Positions 10,402-19,544 of a stretch of DNA of 64,000 bases are shown piece by piece (within the stretch, counting starts at the first letter, position 1; each line of letters begins with the position of its first letter). The notes under the pieces were generated by a model. It saw nothing but the letters and a program-made list of their open reading frames with translations, had not been told where the DNA came from and ran no database searches. Source of the DNA: Xenopus tropicalis (Eukaryota > Chordata > Amphibia > Anura > Pipidae); contig NC_030679.2 of NCBI RefSeq assembly GCF_000004195.4, positions 16,657,212 to 16,721,211 of the forward strand, in the 5' to 3' direction. A program made the position numbers and the translations under genes.

Positions 10402-11609
10402 ATGGAAAGGGATATTGCAACTAGGAGTAAAAAGAATCCAAAATATTTTTTAAATTATGTGAATAGTAAAAAAATGAAGCAAGAAGGGCTGGTAACCTTA
10501 TTATCACGGGGGGGTAAGTTGGTTGATGAGAATGGGGAAAAAGCAGAAATTTTGAATTCTTATTTTTCATCTGTCTATACATCTGAGGAGCCAGCTAATG
10601 AAGGCTTCCCTTTTTAATATGCCCAGTTCTAGTAATTTAGCTACTGACACATGGGTCACTCGGGAGGAAATTCAAAAAAGACTTGAACATGTAAAGGTAA
10701 ACAAAGGTCCAGGACCGGATGGGATTCATCCCAGGGTATTAAATGAGCTGAGCGCTGTGATTGCACCACATTAGCAATCCGCCAGTCTCTCTGCACCATG
10801 CCAGACCTCAACGAATCCTGAAAAATTAAGTGAAGAGGCTTCTCTTCACTTAATTTTTCAGGATTCGTTGAGGTCTGGCATGGTGCAGAGAGACTGGCGG
10901 ATTGCTAATGTGGTGCTGTTATTTAAAATGGGATCCCGTTCTCAGCCTGAAAACTATAGGCATGTTAGTCTGACATCAGTAGTAGGAAAACTTTTGGAAG
11001 GGGTAATAAGGGATAGGGTACTTGAATACATTGCAGTTCACAATACTATAAGTTTGTGCCAGCATGGTTTTATGCATAACAGATCTTGCCAGACTAATTT
11101 AATTGCCTGTTATGAGGAGGTGAGTAGGAACCTTGATGCTGGAATGGCAGTTGATGGTAAGAGTGGTGGTAAATGGAACATTTTCTAATTGGACCAGTGT
11201 GGTTAGTGGAGTACCGCAGGGGTCAGTCCTTGGTCCTTTGCTTTTTAACTTGTTTATTAATGACCTGGGCATAGACAGTACTGTTTCTATTTTTGCTGAT
11301 GACACAAAATTGTGCAAAACTATAAGTTCCATGCAGGATGCTGCTGCTTTGCAGAGCGATTTGACAAAATTGGAAAACTGGGTAGCAAACTGGAAAATGA
11401 GGTTCAATGATGATAAGTGCAAAGTTATGCATTTTGGTAGAAATAATATAAACGCGAACTATCTACTGAATGGTAGTGTGTTGGGGGTATCCTTAATGGA
11501 GAGGGATCTAGGGGGTTTTGTAGATAACAAGTTGTCTAATTCCAGGCAGTGTCATTCTGTGGCTACTACAGCAAATAAAGTGCTTGTCTTGTATAAAAAA
11601 GGGCATTGA
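10402..11609 (+). pseudogene. LINE reverse transcriptase remnants
   Basis: Several frames hold RT blocks: NPKYFLNYVNSKK and the linker (10402-10617); DWRIANVVLLFK and QHGFMHNRSCQTNL (10868-11188, finger and palm); GVPQGSVLGPLLFNLF and the catalytic FADDTKL (11133-11609). Between 10617 and 10868 the coding sequence is replaced by an inverted copy of the next segment. A second break lies near 11150. RT would have copied the element's RNA at the nicked target site; this copy cannot. Confidence 0.85.
10763..10916. repeat. Perfect 75-bp inverted duplication with 4-nt loop inside the LINE
   Basis: Positions 10763-10837 are the exact reverse complement of 10842-10916, with GCTT between them. The right arm is in the normal LINE reading direction (it encodes the DWRIANV block); the left arm is an inverted copy that has replaced the expected sequence. 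Confidence 0.95.
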
Positions 11610-11714
11610 CTCAAGGGATGAGAACATAATTTTGCCTCTTTATAGGTCCCTGGTAAGGCCTCACCTTGAGTATGCAGTGCAGTTTTGGGCTCCAGTCCTT
11701 AAGAAGGATATTAA

Positions 11715-12131
11715 AGGAACAGTAACACTAAAAAATGAAAGAGCTTTAAAGTAATAAAAATATAATGCACTGTTGCCCTGCACTGGTAAAACTGGTGTGT
11801 TTGCTACAGTAACACTACTATAATTTATATAATAAGCTGCTGTGTAGCCACGGGGGCAGCCATTCAAGCTGGAAAAAAGGAGAAAGGGCACAGGTTACAT
11901 AGCAGATAACAGATAAGTTCTGTAGAATACAATAGTGTTTTATCTGTTATCTGCTATGTGCCTGTGCCTTTTCTCCTTTGAATGGTTGCCTCCATGGCTA
12001 CATAGCAGCTTATTTATATAAATTATAGTAGACTTTCTGAAGTAAACACACAACTTTTACCAGTGCAGGGCAGCAGTACGTTATATTTTAGTTACTTTTA
12101 TACACTTTCATTTTTTGGTGTTACTGTTCCT
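11715..12131. mobile_element. piggyBac-type MITE (TTAA target), copy 2
   Basis: Ends AGGAACAGTAACACTA and GTGTTACTGTTCCT are flanked by TTAA at 11711-11714 and 12132-12135. Internal palindromic arms match copy 1 at 3638-4071. Removing the element and one TTAA restores a continuous LINE frame reading KKDINELERVQ, so this is a clean insertion into the LINE's coding region, later than the LINE. Confidence 0.93.
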
Positions 12132-12550
12132 TTAATGAGCTGGAGAGAGTGCAGAGACATGCAACTAAACTGGTTAAGGGGATGGAAGATTTAAACTATG
12201 AGGTTAGACTGTCGAGGTTGGGGTTGTTTTCTCTGGAAAAGAGGCGCTTGCGAGGGGACATGATTACTCTGTACAAGTACATTAGAGGGGATTATAGGCA
12301 GATAGGGGATGTTCTTTTTTCCCATAAAAACAATCAACGCACCAGAGGTCACCCCTTTAGATTAGAGGAACGGAGCTTCCATTTGAAGCAGCGTAGGTGG
12401 TTCTTCACGGTGAGGGCAGTGAGGTTGTGGAATGCCCTTCCTAGAGATGTGGTAATGGCAGATTTTGTTAATGCCTTTAAGAGGGGCCTGGATGAGTTCT
12501 TGAACAATCAGAATATCCAAGGCTATTGGGATACTAATATCTACAGTTAG
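12132..12550 (+). pseudogene. LINE C-terminal domain after RT
   Basis: The frame from the MITE junction to the stop at 12550 contains [14 protein letters not shown] and [20 protein letters not shown], a block conserved after the RT in CR1/jockey-type LINEs. The copy at 28614-29140 has the same order. It is intact in itself but cut off from the RT by the MITE. Confidence 0.85.
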
Positions 12551-12695
12551 TATTAGTGGTTGTATATATAGTTTATGTATGTGAGTGTATAGATTGGTAG
12601 GTGTGGGTTGTGTGTGCTGGGTTTACTTGGATGGGTTGAACTTGATGGACTCTGGTCTTTTTTCAACCGTATGTAACTATGTAACTATATGTAAG

Positions 12696-13042
12696 AAAGG
12701 TCTATGTAAATACAGCCATAAGCACTCACAGAAACAAGTCCTCTATCAAACGAAACACAGGATTTCTGGTCTCCTTTTATGTGAACATGTTGTTCTTAAT
12801 TCCTGTGGAACTCTCTACCCTCTCCTGTCCCCCCCTCCCCCAAGAATGCTAAGAACTCCCTCCCCCCCCTTAGGAATGTGTGATCTGAGCCATACAGCAG
12901 GAAGCTTCCTCGTAGTCTTACAAATTGGGCATGTACAGGGGTTGGTGCAGGAGTGTGGCATTATGGGAATTTTCTTTACAGAGCTCAGCATTTTTTTCCT
13001 ATGAGGCTTCTGATCATCTGAACAGGAGAAATAAGGGTAGAC
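12696..13042. other. Gap between LINE and MITE
   Basis: No gene or recognised repeat. It includes two C-tracts (12827-12840 and 12863-12869). Nothing else is evident. Confidence 0.4.
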
Positions 13043-13046
13043 TTAA

Positions 13047-13469
13047 AGGGGACCTGTCACCCAGACATAAAAAGCTGTTTAATAAAAGTCCTTTTCAAAT
13101 TAAACATGAAACCCAAATTCATTTTTATATTAACACATCCAAAATCCCATTATGAGGGCATTTAAAAATCCCAGCTGTCAATCATATATTGCTTGGCCCC
13201 GCCTCTATGCCTTAGGCATAGAGGTGGGGCAGACAATAACTTTAGCTTTCCGTTCAGCACTACCTAGATGTCACAGCACATCTCACTTTTCACCTCCCTC
13301 ATCATCTATTTGTGTAGCCAGTGCATTGTCCTGGGCATCAGGTCCCCCCCATACTGGCACATACACAAGATTTTTGCCTTCATAACAGTGCCCACAAAAT
13401 GATGCCTGCATACTTGCCTGCAAGATGGAAGGAATCAAGATTTATATTATTTATATAGAGTAAGTAAAG
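13047..13469. mobile_element. TTAA MITE, left part (split by LTR element)
   Basis: TTAA at 13043-13046 precedes AGGGGACCTGTCACCC; the complementary end GGGTGACAGGTCCCCT followed by TTAA is at 19205-19224. The LTR element in between removes cleanly at its 5-bp duplication, leaving an element of about 489 bp. An imperfect 16-bp palindrome of GCCCCGCCTCTATGCC lies at 13196-13230. Confidence 0.87.
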
Positions 13470-14125
13470 TGTCAAGACCGTACCTGTCCTGCTCCAGCAG
13501 CGCGCCGGTTCTCCTCGCGTCGATCCAAGATGGCGGTGCGTTCCAGCGTGCGCATGCGCAAATAGCTTGGTTGACGCTGAATGATGACGTTTCAACGCTG
13601 ATGCTGTGACATAGGCGGAAGAGCACTATTTAGACCGGCTTCTGACTTTGGTAAGTGCTCGGACATTGTTTTTCCTAGCTATACTTGTTTTTGGATCTTG
13701 CTATTGTTATATTGAACTTTTGCCTGCCTGACCTTTCTCTCGGATACTCCCTGCTGTACCGCGCTTGTACCTTGCCTGCTTATTGTTGCTGACCCTTGGC
13801 CTGGCTGTTATTCTCTGTGATCATCCTTATCTGTACCCGTTTGTGCCTCTGATACCCGCTGCTGACTTCGCTGTGCCTATTTCTACGTGAGCCTACGCCC
13901 CGCAGTCCACTCTGCTTAGACCTTCGCTCCATTGCTGATTTCGCTGTGCCTTTTTCTACGTGAGCCTACGCCTCGCAGTCCACTCTGCTCAGACTTCGCT
14001 GGACCTTTTCTGGGCTCTCGTACCTCGCCTCACTTCTCTCTCATCTCAGCCTGAGAGTACCAGTGGGGAGCTGTAAGAGCAGTCCTCCTCAGCATACCTG
14101 GTTCCTGCATCCGGTAAGCCTGACA
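13470..14125 (+). repeat. 5' LTR of chromodomain element
   Basis: It is 656 bp, begins TG and ends CA. A TATA-like TATTTAG at 13627-13633 lies 30 bases before the sequence at 13657 that matches the primer site downstream. A roughly 70-bp tandem duplication within it (the word TTCTACGTGAGCCTACGCC at about 13880 and 13957) is shared with the 3' LTR and so predates insertion. Confidence 0.93.
13627..13667 (+). promoter_or_regulatory. Predicted LTR promoter and self-primer sequence
   Basis: TATTTAG at 13627 is spaced 30 bases from G13657. The 11 bases 13657-13667 (GCTCGGACATT) are the exact reverse complement of 14127-14137, immediately inside the 5' LTR. If transcription starts at 13657, the first 11 nt of the RNA can pair with the primer-binding site, as established for Tf1 of fission yeast. 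The start site itself is inferred. Confidence 0.7.
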
Positions 14126-14126
14126 G

Positions 14127-14137
14127 AATGTCCGAGC
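14127..14137 (+). other. Self-priming primer-binding site
   Basis: AATGTCCGAGC, beginning one base after the 5' LTR end, pairs perfectly over 11 nt with 13657-13667. There is no TGG-type site for a tRNA 3' end here. The gag start codon (14128-14130) lies inside it. Confidence 0.72.
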
Positions 14138-16600
14138 CACACCAAATGGAACCGTCTGAGGAGGCAAGCATTCTAGAGACTCGGTCGCAGCAGATTTCTG
14201 TCCTCACACGGGCTGTTCAGGATCTTCAGAGTGGCTACCAGGATATTCAGTCTCAACTGGCTGAGTTGCCTACGGCTCAGCTGATGCAAGCTCCATCTAC
14301 ATCGTCATCGGAAGCTTCTTTATTTTCTTCTGCTCAGCACCCGGAGCCCAAGATCTGCATGCCAGATAAATTTTCCGGTGACCGCAAACAATTTCGAGCT
14401 TTCCTTAACAGCTGTAGACTATTATTTTCTATGAAACCTCTGATTTACGCTTTAGAGCGAACCAAAGTGGGGACTACTATCTCTCTTCTACAGGGGGAAC
14501 CCCAGGCTTGGGCTCATCGCCTTATGGAAATAAATAGCCCCCTTCTGAAGGACTCTGATACCTTCTTTCAAGCTATGACCTCTCTCTACGATGACCCTCA
14601 GAGACCAGCCACCGCCAAAGCCGCTATCCAGTCCCTCACGCAAGAGAAACGCCCTGTCGAGGACTATGCTGCTGAATTTAGGAGGTGGGCTGGAGATACT
14701 ATTTGGAATGAACCAGCCTTACGTCATCATTATCGCTTTGGTCTCTTGGCCCAACTCAAGGACGAGCTGGCCAGGGTTGGTGTCCTGAAGTCCTTAGAAG
14801 ACCTCATCCAACTCACCATCCAAATTGACAGAAGGCACTCCGAGAAGTTCTCCAGTCCCGTTTCTTGGGTCATGCCGAAGGCTCCTCCTCCAGTGGCTCC
14901 TTTTGTTTCAACTGTTGAACCTGAACCCATGCAGCTTGGCCTGATTCGTCCTAGCTTAACCCCTGAGGAACGTTTAAGGAGAAGACGTCTAAATCTTTGT
15001 TTATACTGCGGAGCAGCGGATCATCTAATAAGAACTTGTCCAGTTCGTCCTGAAGGTAGAGTTTTTCCCCGTAAACCTGTGTGGGAAGGTCCATTACAAT
15101 TTAAAAATACCCATGTTTCCCTTTTTCTCTCATTGCAGTGGGGAAGAAATTCTCTGCAGGTAGCAGCCATCCTTGACTCCGGGGCAAGTAGCTGCTTTTT
15201 GGACTCATCTTTTGCTAGAACCCACAGCATACCTCTGCATGTCAAGCCCCAACCAGTCTTTATTAGAATGGCTGACGGATCACTTTTGGGCTCTGGGCCT
15301 GTTTTGAGTGAGACTCTACCACTAAATGTCTCAATAAATAATTCACATTTCGAATTTATGTGTTTTGACGTTGTGTCTTCTCCGCTTTTCCCTGTCATAA
15401 TTGGTCTACCCTGGTTGAAGGTACATAACCCACTTATTGACTGGTCCCAAGGGTCTTTGTCCTTTTCCTCTCCTTTTTGCCGTAGGAATTGTCTCCGTAA
15501 GCATTCATCAATGTTTCCTCAAGCGGTTGCTTGTACCACTGAAGAGAAATCAAAACTCTTATCTTTAGTTCCAGTAGTTTATCACGAATTTTTGGACATC
15601 TTCAATGAAAGACAAGCGGATATTCTTCCCCCTCATAGGCCCTACGATTGCCCTATTGACTTGCTGCCTGGGGCACCAATCCCTTTCGGGCGAATTTATC
15701 CACTCGCTGAGTGGGAGCTCACCGTTCTTCAAGAATACATTGAAGAGAATCTCAGGAAGGGGTTCATCAGGCATTCCACTTCTCCAGCGGGGGCTGGAAT
15801 CTTCTTTGTGGAGAAAAAAGATCACTCACTTTGCCCCTGCATTGATTACAGGGACTTAAATAAGAGTACTATTAAAAATCGCTATCCTCTCCCTCTGATC
15901 CACGAACTTTTCCAAAGACTCCGTTCCGCTACTATTTTTTCTAAGTTGGATCTCAAGGGGGCTTATAACTTGATCCGGGTTAGAGAGGGTGACGAGTGGA
16001 AGACCGCTTTCCGTACACGCTACGGTCACTATGAATACCTCGTCATGCCTTTCGGCTTATGTAACGCTCCTGCAACCTTTCAACATTTTATTAATGATAT
16101 TTTTTGTGATATTCTGGATGTGTTTGTGGTGGCCTATTTGGACGATATCCTTGTCTATTCCACTTCCCTGGAGGAGCATCGGAGACACATGAAGGAGGTG
16201 TTTTCTCGTTTACGGTTGCACAACCTAGTTGTGAAAGCCGAGATGTGCGAATTCGAAAGAGACAACATTGAATTCCTGGGGTTTGTCATTTCTACCAAGG
16301 GAATAGTGATGGATTCTAAGAAGGTTTCTGCAATTCTTGATTGGCCTACACCAAAGGACCGCAAGGCAGTACTAAGGTTCGTGGGATTCGCTAACTTTTA
16401 TCGCAAGTTTATTCGAAGTTTTTCTGAGGTTATTAGACCCATTACTGACTTAACCAAACAAAAGGTTAAATTTAATTGGTCTCCTCAAGCCCAGCGTGCT
16501 TTTGATAAGTTAAAAGAGAATTTCACCTCAGCTCCTATTTTGGCTCACCCGGTGCCCTCCCAACCCTTTACCCTGGAAGTGGATGCTTCCGAATGGAAGC
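14128..16600 (+). pseudogene. gag-protease-RT part of chromodomain element
   Basis: A single long frame starts at the first ATG after the LTR. In order it has a gag capsid-like region (residues about 60-260), a CCHC zinc knuckle (C291-X2-C294-X4-H299-X4-C304) that binds RNA, an aspartic protease with DSGA at 350-353, and RT with IDYRDLN near 572 and the catalytic YLDD at about 669-672. Gag and pol are in one frame, as in several chromoviruses. The frame is lost at about 16600, just where RNase H should begin (after LEVDAS), and RNase H continues in another frame. The open frame itself runs on to 16752 without meaning. Confidence 0.9.
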
Positions 16601-17110
16601 GGTCCCCTCTCAACGCTCTGTGCCTCAAGGTCTTTTACACCCAGTGGTCTTTTTCTCTAGGAAACTTTCAAAGACCGAACAGAATTATGATGTCGCTGAC
16701 AGAGAGTTATTGGCGATCAAATTGGCCTTGGAAGAATGGAGACATTTGTTAGAAGGGGCTGCTCATCCCATCTTGGTACTCACGGATCATAAGAATCTGG
16801 AATATCTTCGCTCTGCTAAGAGGCTAAGACCCAGACAAGCTCGTTGGGCTTTGTTTTTCTCTAGATTCCAGCTCCGTATCACGTATCGTCCAGGCTCTCG
16901 AAACACTAAGGCTGATGCTCTGTCACGAATGTACTCATCTGATGCCTCTTTTGTTACAGATCCTGCTCCTATTCTTCAGCCCAGCAGTTTTTTACTTATT
17001 CAACCTTCTTTATTGCACAAGATCAGGCAGCACAATAATTTGGATGTTGCAGATACAATGCTTAATCAACAGGACGGCTTTTACTTTTTCAAGAACAGAC
17101 TCTTTTTCCA
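16600..17110 (+). pseudogene. RNase H part of chromodomain element (shifted frame)
   Basis: The frame open from 16593 carries [20 protein letters not shown], then [23 protein letters not shown] and TKADALSRM, the RNase H block of Ty3/gypsy pol, which removes the RNA strand during reverse transcription. It is shifted relative to the RT before it and to the integrase after it, so two opposite indels, at about 16600 and 17110, bracket it. Confidence 0.87.
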
Positions 17111-18420
17111 GTCGAGGCAAAAGACTAGATGCTTTAAAGAGTGTCCATGACTCTCCACTTGCCGGGCATTTAGGTCTAAGAAAGACTTTGGATTTACTCC
17201 GCCATTTTTGGTGGCCTCAGTTGGGGAGCGATTGCGCTAGATTTGTCCGCTCCTGTGAAGTATGTGCCAAGTGTAAGGGGACAACCTCTAAACCTCTGGG
17301 GCTTCTTTATCCTTTACCTGTTCTGGATCGCCCACGGGTATCCATCTCTATGGATTTTATCACCGACCTACCTGCTTCAGAGGGATTTTCTGCTATCTTG
17401 GTTGTTGTGGATCGTCTTACCAAATTGGCCCATTTCATTCCTCTCTCTGGTGTTCCATCTGCTTCCATTCTGGCCAAAGTTTTTATTAAAGAAATTGTCC
17501 GTTTACACGGTTTACCTGAAGATATCATTTCTGACCATGGAGTACAGTTTACTTCTAAATTCTGGCAAGCATTGTGCAAGGGATTACAAATTTGCTTATC
17601 TTTTTCCTCAGGCTATCATCCACAAACTAACGGGCAGACGGAGAGAACTAATCAAACTTTGGAACAGTACTTAAGGTGTTTCTCCTGTTTCCTTCAAGAT
17701 AATTGGGCTTCGCTACTTGCAATAGCAGAATTTGCCTATAATAACTCCATTCATGCATCCACCAAACAGACTCCATTCTATTTCAACCTTGGTTTTCATC
17801 CAATCATGATCCCTGGGATTCCCCAAGATGTATCTGTTCCTGCGGCCCAAGATAGACTTACCTTTCTAGCTTCAAACCTGACTATTCTTTGCCAAAATTT
17901 ACTTAAAGCTCAATAGAATTTTAAGTTTTTTGCAGATAAGAAGAGGAATCCAGATCCAGAATTTGAAGTTGGGGACATGGTGTGGCTTTCTACGTTAAAT
18001 GTAAGACTTACTTGTCCCACTAAGAAGCTTGCTCAACGTTTTATTGGGCCTTTCGAGATCCTGCAGAGGATCAATCCAGTTTCTTTTAAACTTCTGCTTC
18101 CTAGGACCTTGCGCATTCACCCAGTTTTTCATGCAGCGCTTCTTAAACGTTTTGTGCCGAGTCAGTTTCCTGGGCGAGGACCTCTTTTACCGGATCCTGT
18201 GGTTATCTCGGATCACGACGAATATGAGGTGGAATCAATTGTGGATTCTAAATCAAGACGTGGGGAAGTGCAGTACCTTATTAAATGGAAGGGGTTTGGT
18301 CCAGAAGAGAATTCCTGGGAACCAGCCGTTAATGTTCATGCTCCCAAACTGGTAAAGACTTTTCATCAAAGATTTCCAGACAAGCCGGTTCATATTCACG
18401 TCCGGAGGGCGTTTCTAAGG
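17110..18420 (+). pseudogene. Integrase and chromodomain of chromodomain element
   Basis: Back in the first frame, this part has the zinc-binding H..H..C..C module (GHLGLRKTLDLLRHFWWP, CEVCAKC), the catalytic core with Asp in SMDFITDLP, Asp in IISDHGVQF and Glu in NGQTERTNQTLEQY, then a GPFEIL module. A chromodomain follows at about 18215-18335 (YEVESIVDSK, YLIKWKGF, ENSWEP) with the aromatic positions expected for binding methylated histone tails and steering integration. An in-frame TAG at 17914-17916 interrupts the integrase C-terminus. The frame runs through the polypurine tract into the 3' LTR, to a stop at 18639. Confidence 0.9.
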
Positions 18421-18426
18421 GGGGGG
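18417..18426 (+). other. Polypurine tract of chromodomain element
   Basis: AAGGGGGGGG is followed by CAA and the TG of the 3' LTR at 18430. This is the usual position for the primer of plus-strand DNA synthesis. Confidence 0.85.
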
Positions 18427-18429
18427 CAA

Positions 18430-19149
18430 TGTCAAGACCGTACCTGTCCTGCTCCAGCAGCGCGCCGGTTCTCCTCGCGTCGATCCAAGATAAGTGCGTT
18501 CCAGCATGCGTTCCAGCATGCGGTCCAACGTGCGTTCCAGCGTGCGTTCCAGCGTGCGTTCCAGCGTGCGTTCCAGCATGCGCATGCGCAAATAGCTTGG
18601 TTGACGCTGAATGATGACGTTTCGATGCTGATGCTGTGACATAGGCGGAAGAGCACTATTTAGACCGGCTTCTGACTTTGGTAAGTGTTCGGACATTGTT
18701 TTTCCTAGCTATACTTGTTTTTTGCTATTGTTATATTGAACTTTTGCCTGCCTGACCTTTCTCTCGGATACTCCCTGCTTTACCGCGCTTGTACCTTGCC
18801 TGCTTATTGTTGCTGACCCTTGGCCTGGCTGTTATTCTTTGTGATCATCCTTATCTGTACCCGTTTGTGCCTCTGATACCCGCTGCTGACTTCGCTGTGC
18901 CTATTTCTACGTGAGCCTACGCTCCGCAGTCCACTCTGCTTAGACCTTCGCTCCATTGCTGATTTCGCTGTGCCTTTTTCTACGTGAGCCTACGCCTCGC
19001 AGTCCACTCTGCTCAGACTTCGCTGGACCTTTTCTGGGCTCTCGTACCTCGCCTCACTTCTCTCTCATCTCAGCCTGAGAGTACCAGTGGGGAGCTGTAA
19101 GAGCAGTCCTCCTCAGCATACCTGGTTCCTGCATCCGGTAAGCTTGACA
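18430..19149 (+). repeat. 3' LTR of chromodomain element, with expanded 12-bp repeat
   Basis: It is 720 bp. Compared with the 5' LTR it carries seven copies rather than one of a 12-bp unit of the type GTGCGTTCCAGC (about 18493-18577), and has lost a few bases near 18720. The unit is a multiple of three, so the read-through frame shows a four-residue repeat. Confidence 0.92.
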
Positions 19150-19154
19150 TAAAG

Positions 19155-19220
19155 TTTATTTTGCTCAACTAACAATATAGAAAATAATTTGGAGTTATTT
19201 CTTAGGGTGACAGGTCCCCT
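19155..19220. mobile_element. TTAA MITE, right part (split by LTR element)
   Basis: This is the right end of the MITE that begins at 13047. It ends in GGGTGACAGGTCCCCT, the inverted complement of the left end, and is followed by TTAA at 19221-19224. Confidence 0.87.
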
Positions 19221-19284
19221 TTAAGGGCACTATTGAGGTATGGAAGGTATGCCTGTAGCTTGAGATTAACACTTTATTAGCCTT

Positions 19285-19495
19285 TCCTTGTATGTATGTA
19301 TAACTTTATTTATAAAGCGCCACAAGGGTATGCAGCGCTGTACAATCTTACAGAATACAAAATTACACACAGGGAGGACAAGTGATACAATAAATAAATA
19401 CAATAAATATATATACATATAAGTGCCCTGTGGTATGAGACACAGTAGGAAGAAGGTCCCTGCCCCGTAGAGCTTACAATCCTTCTCCTTTAATA
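19285..19495 (-). mobile_element. L2-type LINE 3' end
   Basis: Read on the minus strand it contains TTGTAAGCTCTACGGGGCAG, GCAGCGCTGTAC... and GCGCTTTATAAATAAAG followed by a short TACA-type tail. The same 3' end lies in the plus direction at 42072-42315. It is only the 3' UTR; there is no coding part. Confidence 0.72.
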
Positions 19496-19544
19496 GCAGC
19501 TATATATACATCTATGAATATTCTCATTCATCCCGGTCATGATA

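Larger units (their letters stand above)
9790..12695 (+). mobile_element. CR1/jockey-type LINE, 5'-truncated and decayed
   Basis: Remains of an ORF2-like polyprotein run in order: the C-terminal part of an APE-type endonuclease, reverse transcriptase and the conserved C-terminal region. They are followed by a 3' UTR ending in the phrase GTTGAACTTGATGGACTCTG and an ATGTAACT-like tail at 12669-12695. The same 3' end occurs reversed at 28392-29140. The element is broken by frameshifts, a perfect inverted duplication (10763-10916) and an inserted MITE (11715-12131). The 5' boundary near 9790 is where similarity to endonuclease fades. I cannot name the exact family. Confidence 0.85.
13470..19149 (+). 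mobile_element. Chromodomain Ty3/gypsy LTR retrotransposon, full length but inactive
   Basis: Two LTRs (13470-14125 and 18430-19149) starting TGTCAAGACC and ending in TTGACA or CTGACA flank gag-protease-RT-RNase H-integrase-chromodomain in the usual Ty3/gypsy order. A perfect 5-bp target duplication, TAAAG, lies at 13465-13469 and 19150-19154. No envelope gene is seen. The chromodomain and an 11-nt self-priming site place it with the chromoviruses, the sushi/Tf1-like branch. Coding is broken by two frameshifts and one in-frame stop. The LTRs differ by about seven substitutions plus indels, so the insertion is fairly recent. Confidence 0.95.

Noticed and set aside
18415..18696. Repetitive minus-strand frames with TLER or WNAR repeats
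   Set aside because: They are read-through of the 12-bp repeat in the 3' LTR.
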